Positions 17,301 through 24,202 of a stretch of DNA of 64,000 bases are shown here, one piece after another. The notes beneath the pieces were generated by a model, which saw only the letters and a list, made by a program, of their open reading frames with translations, had not been told where the DNA came from and did no database searches. The stretch is from an uncultured Allomuricauda sp. (lineage in GTDB: Bacteria; Bacteroidota; Bacteroidia; Flavobacteriales; Flavobacteriaceae), in contig NZ_CAMYIC010000018.1 of assembly GCF_947258355.1 (NCBI RefSeq), forward strand, positions 1 through 64,000, given 5' to 3'. How positions within the stretch are numbered: position 1 is the first letter of the stretch; each line of letters opens with the position of its first letter. The position numbers and the translations under genes were made by a program.

Positions 17301-19582
17301 GGCATGTTGGTCACCGTAATGTTTCCATCGGTATCACAAATGATATCACTAGAGGTGTACTGTGGATCTAATGGGTTTTTGTAGATATTAAAATAGAACC
17401 TGCTGAAACATCCATTTTGATAGTTGATCACTAAGCGGTATTGACCTGTATCTGAGGCCAAAAAGTCGTTTCCTGTATCAACGGTATTCCATGTACAACC
17501 TGTATTTGTATTGGCACACCCGTCAACGGCGGCACCACAACTAGCTTCATCCAATTGTTCCCATACAATGCTAGTGGCATCTGGAATATTAATTTGGATA
17601 AGCTCTGTGTCGTTAAGTCCGCATAGGAAAATTTCAGGCAATTCACTACCATCATTTGGACATATTTCAATATCCCCATCAATGGTGTTGGAAGTATCAT
17701 TGATCAATGCCGTTATTGGGTTGGACTGTACCGAACCAAAAAGTTCTACGGTAATGATTTCTTGGAAATCCTTACATGGGTCGGCCACTTGTTTGTCCAC
17801 AATGTAAGTTCCTATCTCGCTAACCAACATAGTACTTGGGTCATTGTCGGAATCACCGTCAGTAATTACGGTGTCTGTACCAACATCAATGGTATTGTTC
17901 CCGTTTTCATCTCGGTACCAAACATAGTTGTCGAAATTGTCACCTGCATCCAACAATACGTCATCACCACACAATTGTACGGTTCTGGTAAAGTTACAGG
18001 CGCTAAGATCGTCCAATAAGAAGTTAGTGGCCCCGGGCGTACCAAATCCACAACCATTAAATTCAGAAACTGAAGGGTCATCTGTAATCTGTGCGGAGTT
18101 GATGGCGCCTTGATATGTTGAATAGGCTAAATTTTGTATGATATCGGTACAGGCATCAACAAAATCGAAACAGTTTTCAGCAACCTGTACACGCATTCGG
18201 ATGGTCCCAGCTGGATCTCCTTCTTCTATAATGTTGTCTGGTACGGTAAACAACACAGTCCTTGTTGCAGGATCATAGGTGTAGGTCACACCTGCTGGCA
18301 TTGTTATACTCGACTCATCCAAGGTTACATTTATTGGGAGCACGTCTCGTATAGTGTAGTTTACAGCATCGTCGTTACCAACGTTTTGAAACGTAAGCAC
18401 ATAGTCCAAATATTGGCCTAGATTAACACCTTGTCCTGTAATATCGTTACCCCCAATGTCCTCAACTGTTTTGGCCAGATTCATTAAAGGTTCAATGATT
18501 TCCACATCCAAAGAGGTAAAGAAAATATCATATTTATCTTGTGATGATGATGCCCTTAAAGTAGCACCCGTTTCACTGTTCGGGATTACGGATTGACTTG
18601 GGTTAGGAATAGTGAAAAGGTCTACATCCCATCCCAAGGTGTTGATACTGTTTGGATTACGATTGGTTTGTATTACTCCCTCGTCGGTAATATTACTATT
18701 AAAAAAGTTGTTGGAAGGATTGGCTGTGTTCGATAAAGTCGTAAACGAACCATTACTGTCAGCTCTTATGGCCAATTGGTCCCCGCTGATCCTGTTGTCC
18801 CCTTCCAAGGCTGCAACACCAAGTTTTGCATTTACAGGAAAAGGTGCGGGCAATGTGGTAAACCCACTAAAAGGAATATCTACGGTTTCCCCTGACTTAA
18901 TTCCAGCATAACCATCAAAAGTGGTAATGTATTTACCTGGAAGGGTCGGGTTTTCATAAACAACAACCAAAGACCAACCACCAGATACACCACCTTGTAC
19001 GTTATCTCCGGAACTGGCCCTAACATTGGCCACAAAATATTCCCCATCCGGATTGGCAAGGCCTGTTAATATGGAGGTTACATCTTTGTAACATGCATAG
19101 GGAGCATAACTTCCAAAATCGGCATCTCCATCTCCATCAAATAGAATTTCATCAGCCGTGAGGTCCACATAAGAACCACCTGGAACCCGAAACTTAATTT
19201 CATCAAAATCACTGCTCCTATTGTTATCCCTGTATACGGCGGACCAGTATAGACCGGCATATCGGATCAAGGAACAGTCGGAATCCGGTACTGCAAGCGT
19301 TGCACTACTGGAGCTAAAAGTCGAAGGATCACCATCAATATCAATATATTGCATGTTGAGCCTATCGTTATATTCTGAACGCCAACCTGTAGAATTATAT
19401 GGGTCTTCTGGATCATTGCCTCCTTCGTCCCTGTTTACAATGTTGTTGGCTATAAAAGTAAGGTCTCCTCGAAGTTCGTTTTCATAACGAACGTCGAAGT
19501 CGTTTTTTATTTGTGCCATACCTGTATACGCAAAGAATAGTATACAAATAGTTGTGCCCCATTTGAGTAGTCGTAAATTCAT
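5387..19582 (-). CDS. sprB: Giant SprB-like gliding-motility adhesin (SprB repeats, type B CTD)
   Basis: This 4731-residue secreted surface adhesin has a signal peptide (1-23, GMA-Q). A beta-rich N-terminal head (about 25-365) is followed by a DUF11-like domain (about 366-480). Roughly 40 SprB-type repeats of 70-100 residues follow; each opens near a Cys and closes with a FTGLxxGTYTVxVxDxxGC-like strand. An unrelated jelly-roll-like insertion interrupts the stalk at about 1810-2005. The last about 85 residues are a T9SS type B sorting domain (FFTPDGDGLNDIW, YDRYGRVVEK, LPTGDYWYVVRL). F. johnsoniae SprB moves along the surface to drive gliding; this copy is shorter than that protein. Position between sprD-like and sprF-like genes supports orthology. 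Numerous plus-strand ORFs inside it are shadows. Confidence 0.93.
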   Translation of the reverse strand: MNLRLLKWGTTICILFFAYTGMAQIKNDFDVRYENELRGDLTFIANNIVNRDEGGNDPEDPYNSTGWRSEYNDRLNMQYIDIDGDPSTFSSSSATLAVPDSDCSLIRYAGLYWSAVYRDNNRSSDFDEIKFRVPGGSYVDLTADEILFDGDGDADFGSYAPYACYKDVTSILTGLANPDGEYFVANVRASSGDNVQGGVSGGWSLVVVYENPTLPGKYITTFDGYAGIKSGETVDIPFSGFTTLPAPFPVNAKLGVAALEGDNRISGDQLAIRADSNGSFTTLSNTANPSNNFFNSNITDEGVIQTNRNPNSINTLGWDVDLFTIPNPSQSVIPNSETGATLRASSSQDKYDIFFTSLDVEIIEPLMNLAKTVEDIGGNDITGQGVNLGQYLDYVLTFQNVGNDDAVNYTIRDVLPINVTLDESSITMPAGVTYTYDPATRTVLFTVPDNIIEEGDPAGTIRMRVQVAENCFDFVDACTDIIQNLAYSTYQGAINSAQITDDPSVSEFNGCGFGTPGATNFLLDDLSACNFTRTVQLCGDDVLLDAGDNFDNYVWYRDENGNNTIDVGTDTVITDGDSDNDPSTMLVSEIGTYIVDKQVADPCKDFQEIITVELFGSVQSNPITALINDTSNTIDGDIEICPNDGSELPEIFLCGLNDTELIQINIPDATSIVWEQLDEASCGAAVDGCANTNTGCTWNTVDTGNDFLASDTGQYRLVINYQNGCFSRFYFNIYKNPLDPQYTSSDIICDTDGNITVTNMPLTYEFQLVDQSTGTIVEPYQSSPSFDIDTNGAYMVEMRQAGVTDGCVFILDNIGILRRDFQVDVVPQDTDCNGLGEIAISVLNVEAQYYYEISQGGTVVDTHGPTNDNNYTFVNLNDGVYDVSVTTDDGCDYTEQVTIQDLTDLELTARISQHITCREGNIQMESTGGKTPHTYAIWSYVDEDGNTQISYPSVQDIPASAYQTSQIFDILDPGQYTFVVVDRNNCHDISNTVTIEFRPAADFDPTTVTDVLCYGDATGAITFNLISSNGYQLTYYLFDATGFDEDNYDLNNALATNSSGNFPGLTDGDYVVVINQRKGSASCDYFEYSTISAPSFALDADAVLTQDYTCLQDAIIEAQNVTGGTAPYEYSIDGVTFGASPTFNNLTDGTYTVTVRDANGCIFVTNSITIDPLDPPTDIDFSATNPQCPTFVSDVTLSVTGGTPNLVYEIISPAGSAVNNGNNATFTGLAPGTYMFRVTDNDGCFYNENFTIAPVTEISVTGQLISNITCFGDSDGEIQYTVSNFNTDYDYSVTGPATFSGTAETNGTISLTGLAEGTYTITVTDNFTNCTDTADVTIAAPPAAITAPFTLVQPTCVADGSIDIAAAGGWGSYTYEITAGPATFGPQSNGLFSGLSTGGTYTYTVTDSNGCVFTDTFTIIEAVAPVLDIVPNDICYDDATGLTLTANVTSGGDGNYEYSLNGGPFVSSNTFTGLGPGTYTIDVRDGNDCTDSAAITIDPELSVVASAPNITACATDTDITITAAGGDGNYVYAVVADGVTPTAGDFAATNPVTVTSAGDYDVYVRDNNGASGYCEANYDITIIQDDPLAISITNTDILCSGESQAQITITATGGEGPYLYSIDNGANYQTSNTFVNLPAGSYNVRVRDANNCEVTEIYTITEPLTLSASAAVTALAECYPGMGAEVRITNAIGGTAPYEYSFDGGSNYGASSIGYLMPGTHTLYIRDANLCTYPMTVTIDPEPTPPNATTTIDYECDGEGTITVTPDSADFDYTYEIDGSPNTPDTSNVFNNVAVGNHTITVNYTSNLAPSPSVLLSENFGVGPNTSISEIDPAYCYEPQDGSVSACGFGTDTHIQDGEYSVTQTIVNPYGSWLSPNDHTGLAGGRFLAINVGGVAGVGGIVYQKTGVEVIPNRDITVSLHAFNLLRNGTGGGDPSIEIQLVDGGGTIIASTTTGNIPKNTGVNDWHNYSVNLNPGANSNLDIVIRTNSAVVNGNDIAIDDIEAYQIPEVCTDSLTLNVTVEDGHAFDGAITAYTDLTCNSAADGTITFEAENFDPATGFTYQVDGGAVSAAQFASPITVTGLAAGAHTINIVDLRDPACAVVLNQTLTQPDVLDVTASITNELTCTNGGATITATATGGTPTYQYQLEDDLGAVITAFQSSNVFTGIAAGDYVVRARDINLCEDTTTIITVDPPATIVFTTTPTACYSGNNDGSIQVDVTDGNGNYQFSLNGGPWITPTPSTATTHTFSSLTAGTYTIDVRDEYGCAGAQQTVTIEDALVASVDVVDVSTCADGSITVTASGGTPALEYAFVPPTTDPTGLFSATNTYTVTAGNEGTFDVYVRDNSATVPYCEYMETVTVNPAVPLTMTNTPTDPDCYNGTGNILVDITSGVAPYTIEIVDLDNGGASNQTDTNVLVSSRTYYNLMPGDYTINVTDASGCIITDTQTINNPDELTGVVSGITPATCTGLASDFGFGFSGYPTTLGTIEFSDDGGTTWIGDNSVPGVSDQFTGYNSGDTVYPSMRTVDGFGNTICQTDLPPFIIPYPLDDLDITISALIVNCNELQVTVQGSEGAPGYEYAYSDDPANFDPATATWNPGGSVDNLGNPVTAGHGMYQWTGLVPGRTYVFYVRDSGGCVRQSNVNVNDLITVPLEITSTSTPSCAGLNNGTITYTVTDNQAPFESQFRWNFYDMSSGSPVLVNSSGIVPYTSPQDITLTGLPAGNYYIEVIEVDGSNNDSCVGATENLLLEELDPLSGTPVVLQDISCNAPGLIQIQNPLGGGGIYTYTVTGPAGFTTITSTSDNPIEIPENSPAGNYDVTMEDQFGCGVNLGSVPLTLTPNPTIDSVLIDSCSIPITVTINATTTAAQVFYSLDGGVTYLDNGGIFTNVSPGTYNVAIIDSNGCTDTDVIDVHPPLEFTAIQTVALDCEPGAAANAEIEIEVISGSGNYEYVIDGPGANDQVRAVLPSNPFTWTGAAAAGSYEVIVFDMGTAPPNCSQTITVDVPDAPLPSFTETHTDVTCFGADDGTITLTEVDTGVNPIMYTLTPMPAGAVLNGNTFENLPAGTYSVRGVGSNSCFVDIFDIVIDEPDPIANVNASVVEFGCTAGNNTNNATITVDTASITGGSGNYVIYEFINDAGSVVVQSGSNPVYTETDINGGSYTINVYDDNGCLGTTTAVIAPFDSLDNATVAVDAVATCVTGEDITITAIGSITNSTTNPANYEFRELPSGTFQASGSFTGLSVGTHNFEVRNTVTGCMITVSHVIADPEVLDLNVVNTTDITCYGDTNGEVELNLVDGSSVTYASATSYTLYYDINNTPTNLGDDVVTTGSDADGSFTITGLAAGTYYIEVTDTNPPGSACVYSESFNIAGPAAAITGATVVTDITCLGNDGAVQITNVAGGWGGYSYYVGTTSPTGPGDYVASPNFTGLAAGTYEAWVIDSSGCEQLVDTVTLADPLPITATLQVNVENCTDLQGEIQVVGTTGGQGSNYTYQLIRNGSNVGSPQTSDVFTGLGAGSYEVLIADQWSCTTTVGPVVLTDAMTANTTVVKPIDCTVDPGGQITVNVSGGSSNLTFDVVYPDLTTTDSNTTGVFTGLTQPGVYTFTVTDNDTATPCIYVVTQELDDKVDPIIDDVLIDDVNCFGGSDGSLTVVLDPATVVDPVYTYELYQMSDLVNPYRFAQSSPVFDNLPAGDYQARVISSRACEDTFDVTVGEPAVLDATATSTDFACSPSNSIIEATVTVSATGGTAPYSYSFEGNGFTSVATFNVVDDGTVQTINYIVRDANGCEYPDSIDVQPLNTFTLGLNQDVAISCVNPETVTLTVTESIGGDTYTFELLPIGNPYGSMTASTGTTATFELTEPGSYTFRATNDTTGCYVETVHTIAPYDLIDVVATATSPAMCFGDAGTLEIDVTGYSGPYNYEVFNADGTTTGITGSGNTSTNPMSITDPLLVGGNYFVRVSQTAYPECIEDSNTITIISPSSALDYTPQEVANVTCTNDQGEILIAPTGGYAPYDIVLTNTTTSQVYTMNDVASYVFTGLSAGVYTVSVTDDGGCVEDRGITLLEPTPITADIDAAPIDLLCYGAESASVWAHNVTGGEGSYVYQLNYYDATGTNIVFTTGEQSSDTFTGLGAGIYSITVSDGWNCGVETPQVTITEPTEVVASLVQVSGMTCNDGAQIMLSAVGGTAPYFYSTDGVSFNAMSGGDTHTFDVRPGAYQYYVRDANGCDALISNQVTVDEVPELMLEIDESAALINCTGEASATIIATATGGLGNYSYELFTDAALTNLLDGPQSNGTFSGLMAGDYYVRVTSEDCVEVSPVITIVDPEPLVVEREEFTNITCAGMDDGTITVEVSGGTGEILYAISPNLDQFDTTNTFTDLEPGIYDVIAQDVNGCFITFQFEITQPEPVVAEAINIMDEVCFESGDGSFELQISGGTAPYQTSLNSSADENFVQDQFLFQDLTAGTHVVFVRDAQGCETNVVVEIEPGVNLAATVTPIYECTEFIPDNYLEIVLEDESIVDDLMYALDSTDPADMQLTADFTNMTPGDHYLTIAHANGCMTTYDFTIEAFEPLTLTLENNNINEITAVAEGGVEDYTFYFNDHDNGTDNTFYINRTDTYTVTVIDQNGCEATAEIFMEFIDVEFPNFFTPDGDGLNDIWIPDNIEGFPDVLITIYDRYGRVVEKMTRDSQGWDGNYDGKPLPTGDYWYVVRLNGELDDREFVGHFTLYRQ
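13560..14155 (-). other. Jelly-roll-like domain inserted in the SprB repeat stalk
   Basis: These bases encode about residues 1810-2005 of the giant adhesin. The segment lacks the paired-Cys SprB repeat pattern. It opens with LLSENFGVG, contains GGRFLAINVGG and VSLHAFNLLRNG, and ends with NDIAIDDIEAYQI, a layout typical of MAM/carbohydrate-binding-like jelly-roll domains in Bacteroidota surface proteins. A ligand-binding role is inference. Confidence 0.6.
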
Positions 19583-19592
19583 ATGTTTGGGG

Positions 19593-21671
19593 TTAAATGG
19601 TTGTGTTTGGTTTTATTCGCATGATCCACATTTCGTCATCATACGAAGCGTTTAGTTTGGTATAGTAAGAGGTCAAGGCGTTGTTCCAGGTCTCGTGTCT
19701 TTTTAAATACACGTACCTGTTTTTGTCTGCTGGACTTACAAAGTAGCTCGCGTGCAAGCCTCTTGCATTCAGCTCCTTAACAAATTGTTTTGCACTTGAT
19801 GAATTCTCAAAAACATTGGCAATAATGTAATATCCCTCAGGCAGCCCATCTCCGGATTGTGTTCTGAGCACTACATGTTGGCCTCCTTTCTGGCTTGATC
19901 GACTTGCAACATTTTTGGAAAGACTGTTGTTGCCATATTTGGAACTACTGTTATTCACTGTTCCAGTGTATCCAGCAATTGGAGAGTCTCCACCATTTAC
20001 GTTCATAACCCATGCATCCCCTTGGTAAGTTCCGTTCAACTTGGTATGGTAAGCATCCAAAGCTTCTTTTTTGTCGCTAAAGTCACCGATGTATACGTAG
20101 TTAAGACCGTTCTTTGGGTTTTGGAAATAATCGGCTTCAATGCCTTGAGACCTTAGCTTTTCAATGAATGCATTTAGGTTGTTGGTATCTCTGAATACAT
20201 TGGCAATCAAATAATGTCCACTTTCCACATTAGGTACTACGTGAGCTTTGAACCCAGTGGTCTTTTTGCTTTTTGTAGCTCTGTATGTATTGTCTTTTTT
20301 GGCCTTCGTGCTTGAGGCATAGGTTGCCTTTGTATTGTCCTTGGCTTCGTTTATCTTGATCACCTTTTTGGTTGAGGTGTTGTTGGATAGTCCGTGATTG
20401 GCCAAAGGCTGCTTTCTTCTTGTTACGATTTCAGCACTGTCCACATTAGCGAAGTAGACCTCCTTGGCTTTTTGTTCCAAGGCTGGGTTTTGTCCTCTGG
20501 TTTCGCGCTGAACCATTTTCATAACGGTCTCAAAACGCCTTTCCAAATCTTTTTTTCTGGTTGATTCAATGGAATCTTGACGCATCAACAGTTCATCAAG
20601 AATAGCATCGTTTTCGGCCAGCTTGTCTTTGAGTTGGGCAATTTCAAGGTCCTTATCGGTTAGGTTTAAGCTATCCTGCGGTACGTCTTCATCATTGGAA
20701 ACCAATTCTTCTCCCTCTTTTTCCAACATAACTCGGTCCTCGGTAAGGTTTGGCGTAAAGGAATAAGCCAAAGAGATTTCGTGGGTAACGCCAAAGTTTT
20801 CAAATTCGTTCGACAACCCTTTTTCCACAGTATATCCTAGTGAAATATTTTTGGTCAAGTTGAAGCCCAGACCAGCAGAAGCGCCATAAAAATCATCGTA
20901 ACCTGCTTGCACCCAACCTAATTTTGGAAGATCAAGAATCAAGTTTCCCCCAAGGGTTATCTCTTCCTCACCCACCTTACGGACCCTTGCCAAAGGCATA
21001 AGTCTGGCCTGCTCCATAATGCCTGTTCCATTTTCAAACTGATGGGTATATTGTAAATGACCAGAGTAGGTCTTCTCGTTGAAATCCGTAACAGACTCAC
21101 TGGTTTTTAGATTATAATCGAATAGGTTTTCGGCAAAACCACCAATATCAAACCTCCCAATGGAAAAGTTGAATCCTGGTTGAAAGCTCACTAAGGAACT
21201 ACTTTCCAAAGTGTTTAAAAAGGGATCTACCTCAACAGAATTCACCCTATCTTGGTTGAATGCACTCTGGTAATAGCTGACATTGGCTCCAAACGTGAAT
21301 GTGCTTTTCGGACTTAAGCGAACACCATAGGCGTAGTTGGCATGAACACCAAAGTTGTTGAACAGTCCTTCTCTGTTTGTAAATAAGCTAAGACCAACCC
21401 CACTTCTATCACTAACTCTACCGCTATAGCTCAAGAAGTAAACCTGGTTGTTGTCATCAAAAGATACCGACTGGTTTCTATGAAAAAGGTTAATGTACGA
21501 CTTGTCCTCCCTTACTGTGGAAAACGTAGGGTTCAGCAAGAACCTATTGAACTTTAAAAGGTTTTGGGAAGGGACATTATAGGGTACATAGGCTTCTTCT
21601 TCCTGCCCTCTCATTCCAGAGAAGGCAAGTAGCAAGATAGCAAGTAATAGTAGAGGTTTTTTGGTTTGCAT
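19593..21671 (-). CDS. sprD: SprD-like protein: PorP/SprF barrel, coiled coil and two SPOR-like repeats
   Basis: This 692-residue envelope protein has a signal peptide (1-22) and a PorP/SprF-like barrel (about 30-310, opening FNRFLLNPTFS). A charged coiled coil (about 335-395), a basic Lys/Thr-rich linker (about 430-475) and two homologous repeats at about 485-558 and 616-690 follow. Each repeat begins HYLIANVF or YYIIANVF and carries a Y-V-Y-(I/L) strand, resembling SPOR-type peptidoglycan-binding folds. The protein could tie an outer-membrane T9SS barrel to the cell wall. It lies 10 bp upstream of sprB. Its place matches sprD in the sprCDBF operon; the symbol is given by synteny, so orthology is moderately sure. 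Confidence 0.75.
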   Translation of the reverse strand: MQTKKPLLLLAILLLAFSGMRGQEEEAYVPYNVPSQNLLKFNRFLLNPTFSTVREDKSYINLFHRNQSVSFDDNNQVYFLSYSGRVSDRSGVGLSLFTNREGLFNNFGVHANYAYGVRLSPKSTFTFGANVSYYQSAFNQDRVNSVEVDPFLNTLESSSLVSFQPGFNFSIGRFDIGGFAENLFDYNLKTSESVTDFNEKTYSGHLQYTHQFENGTGIMEQARLMPLARVRKVGEEEITLGGNLILDLPKLGWVQAGYDDFYGASAGLGFNLTKNISLGYTVEKGLSNEFENFGVTHEISLAYSFTPNLTEDRVMLEKEGEELVSNDEDVPQDSLNLTDKDLEIAQLKDKLAENDAILDELLMRQDSIESTRKKDLERRFETVMKMVQRETRGQNPALEQKAKEVYFANVDSAEIVTRRKQPLANHGLSNNTSTKKVIKINEAKDNTKATYASSTKAKKDNTYRATKSKKTTGFKAHVVPNVESGHYLIANVFRDTNNLNAFIEKLRSQGIEADYFQNPKNGLNYVYIGDFSDKKEALDAYHTKLNGTYQGDAWVMNVNGGDSPIAGYTGTVNNSSSKYGNNSLSKNVASRSSQKGGQHVVLRTQSGDGLPEGYYIIANVFENSSSAKQFVKELNARGLHASYFVSPADKNRYVYLKRHETWNNALTSYYTKLNASYDDEMWIMRIKPNTTI

Positions 21672-21677
21672 TGCTGC

Positions 21678-23939
21678 TTATTTAATAACAGTGATGGTTC
21701 CTTGTTTTAGGCTTTTTCCACCTCGTGTGATCTTGTAATAGAAAATCATACTTTGCTTGTTGAAAGCTGTAGTGGATTGTGGCCAGTTGTTTTCATAGCC
21801 CGCTTGGCTAAACACTTGTTCTCCTCGCTCATTAAAAATGGTGACAAGAACATTTGGATCTCTGGAATATGTGTTCGGCAACACCCATAGATCGTTTATA
21901 CCGTCGCCATTGGCGGTAATAACATTGGGTATCGCAAACATATCCCTGTAGGTAACAGTAATCACTTTGCTTACGGTACATGTTCCGAAAGAGGCAATCA
22001 ACAGGTATTCCCCTTCTTCAGTAAAGTCATAATAACTACTGGAAGAAATGAGGTTGTTTCCTGCATCATACCATTCATAGGAATCTGCACCGCTAGCGGT
22101 AAGAGTTTGGGTCTCTCCCTCAATAATGATGAGGTCTTTGGGTTTGTCCAGAACCAATAATGATTCATCGAATGCAGTAATGGTTACTCCGTTGGAGACC
22201 AAAGGACATTCGTTGGAAGTGATAACAAGTTTATAGACACCTGTTTCGCTAACTGTAAAGCTTTCAGATGATGAATCAACTACGCTTCCATCTTTCTTCC
22301 ATTCGAAAGATTCATTGGTCAAGTCTTTCGTAGTTTCAAGGACAATAGCTTCGCCTCCTTCACACAGTACAGTGCCATTGGCGGTAATCTGCAGTGTTTC
22401 GTTTGATGCAAGTTTTACCTGTAGGTTGTTGGAAGACGCTTCAAAAGCATCGATTGTTCCATACAAAGTGTATGTTCCATTTTGTTCTTGGTCGGAAATA
22501 GTGATTGTTTTGGATGTTTCTCCAGATACATCACCCCCATCCAGTTTCCATTGGTAGGTAAAAGAATTTTGTAGATTTTCGGTTACATCGGTAGTTGCAC
22601 CAGTATCGCTTACTGCATTGATAGTGGTAAGGCTGAGGGTGGCATCAACACTCTCACAAGAGTTGTATGTTCCCACATAATCCACTACGAATTCAAAGGA
22701 ATCCGGAGATACGACTATTGTTGTTTCAGATGCCACAGGAGCAGGTGTACATGCTCCACCATTATCGGTTACTTCAACGTAGTACTCTCCTACTTCACTT
22801 ATTACTAAGGAGTTGCTTGTTGCGCCGGATATTGGTGAACCATTGTTGTACCATTGGTAGCTTGGGCTGTTAGCGGTAGTGCCAACAGATAATGTTTTTG
22901 TCTGTGAAGGAAGAAGTACAATATTTTCTTCGTTGTTGAGGGTAATATCAAAAGAACCTGAACTTGAAATGGTTACGGCTTCCGATAGCTCTTTACAAAC
23001 TCCGGCACCGTCAATTTCAACGGCATAGGACCCTTCAAAACCAGCAATGCTTCCATTAACGGTGTAAGTGCTTCCGTCAACAGTAGGACCACTTACTACA
23101 ACATCATCTTTATACCATGTATAGGTTAATCCCATGCCCGTTATGTTCGCCTCCAACATGTAGGTGTCGCCAGGGCAGACTTCTATATTGGCTGAACCGT
23201 TTATTGCTAGTCCAGAGCTTGTTCCGGTTGAGATTTCAATAGTATTGGATAAGGTATTTGCAGAGCCAGAGCAATCTCCATAATCCAATTCTACGTAGTA
23301 CATACCAGGTTCAGAAACGGTGATGCTTTCTGATTTGGTTGCAAGCAATGTTCCGCTTCGATACCAATTATATATATAAGTTTCAGCATTGGAAATATTA
23401 TGCGGCTTCAGGGTTACCGAACCACCTCCACAAAGTTGGATTAACCCACCAGAGGGTATGGTACCACTTCCGTTTTCACTTATTAGCAAAGGGGAATTGT
23501 AGTCTATAAAGTACATGGAGAAAGCCTCTGAAGCGGGACTTGTCTTTGCTGGACTTGTGCTTCGAACTCTCATTTTAAAGTTGTCGCCCCTCATGTTTGT
23601 GGGTAGGGCAAACTGGAATTCGAAGTCGAAAACCGTGTTTTTGTCGCTAACTCGTGCAAGTTCTACAGGAGAGGAAAAATATCCGTCTGAATCGGATAAC
23701 TCAAGTACAAATTCGTTATCACTTTCCACCATTGGTGGATCCCATCTAAAGTTTACAAAGTATTCGTTAAAGCCACTAGAAGCACAAACCGCGGTCCATG
23801 CGGAGTTGCCCGCCAAGTTGGGGTTGTCTGCCGGCTCGGGTTGGTATAGTACTTGGGCTGTAGCACCAAAAGTACCAAGTAGCACGAAAGCCAAGGCTAG
23901 AACCAGAATGCTATAGGTTGAATTACTTTTCTTCATCAC
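21678..23939 (-). CDS. sprC: SprC-like secreted protein with Ig-like domains and type B CTD
   Basis: This 753-residue protein has a signal peptide (about 1-28, ATA-Q) and a series of Ig-like domains recognisable from repeated Y-x-W-Y and E-x-G-x-Y-x-x motifs, for example YQWYNNGSPIS and EVGEYYVEVTDNG. The C-terminal about 90 residues form a T9SS type B sorting domain (IPNVITANGDGINDLWVLP, FNERGEQVF). It is the first gene of the minus-strand operon and lies 6 bp before the sprD-like gene. In F. johnsoniae SprC is needed for SprB function. The symbol rests on position and domain type, not on alignment. Confidence 0.75.
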   Translation of the reverse strand: MMKKSNSTYSILVLALAFVLLGTFGATAQVLYQPEPADNPNLAGNSAWTAVCASSGFNEYFVNFRWDPPMVESDNEFVLELSDSDGYFSSPVELARVSDKNTVFDFEFQFALPTNMRGDNFKMRVRSTSPAKTSPASEAFSMYFIDYNSPLLISENGSGTIPSGGLIQLCGGGSVTLKPHNISNAETYIYNWYRSGTLLATKSESITVSEPGMYYVELDYGDCSGSANTLSNTIEISTGTSSGLAINGSANIEVCPGDTYMLEANITGMGLTYTWYKDDVVVSGPTVDGSTYTVNGSIAGFEGSYAVEIDGAGVCKELSEAVTISSSGSFDITLNNEENIVLLPSQTKTLSVGTTANSPSYQWYNNGSPISGATSNSLVISEVGEYYVEVTDNGGACTPAPVASETTIVVSPDSFEFVVDYVGTYNSCESVDATLSLTTINAVSDTGATTDVTENLQNSFTYQWKLDGGDVSGETSKTITISDQEQNGTYTLYGTIDAFEASSNNLQVKLASNETLQITANGTVLCEGGEAIVLETTKDLTNESFEWKKDGSVVDSSSESFTVSETGVYKLVITSNECPLVSNGVTITAFDESLLVLDKPKDLIIIEGETQTLTASGADSYEWYDAGNNLISSSSYYDFTEEGEYLLIASFGTCTVSKVITVTYRDMFAIPNVITANGDGINDLWVLPNTYSRDPNVLVTIFNERGEQVFSQAGYENNWPQSTTAFNKQSMIFYYKITRGGKSLKQGTITVIK

Positions 23940-23960
23940 CGTTAGTTTTTAAGAGGTTAT

Positions 23961-23974
23961 GGGCTAAATAGCCC
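23961..23974 (-). other. Leader hairpin upstream of the sprC-like gene
   Basis: GGGCTAAATAGCCC forms a 5-bp GC-rich stem with a four-base loop, 22-35 bases before the first start codon of the adhesin operon. It could affect translation or mRNA stability; this is inference only. Confidence 0.35.
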
Positions 23975-24177
23975 TGTTAGTTTGTGCCCCTTAATTGTAA
24001 TTCATTCCAAAAGACGGTGTTCAGGCATCTTTTGATCATATAGTATTCCAATAACAAATATGTCTCTAATTTCGACGAATGGAAAGATATTGTTGTAGGC
24101 TATACCAAAAGTGTTGTGAAATCGCCTACTTTGTATACACAGGAGCGTGAAAAATAGCTATCAACAGGGGATTTTAC

Positions 24178-24185
24178 TACATTTG
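24178..24185 (+). promoter_or_regulatory. -7 element for glnS
   Basis: TACATTTG matches TAnnTTTG exactly and lies 17 bases upstream of the glnS ATG. The rest of the divergent sprC-glnS spacer shows nothing further that I can name. Confidence 0.65.
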
Positions 24186-24202
24186 CGCATCAAATAATAG
24201 GT

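Noticed and set aside
5387..19582. Repeated sequence as a CRISPR array or DNA satellite
   Set aside because: The repeats are protein-level SprB modules of variable length and diverged DNA, in one uninterrupted frame.
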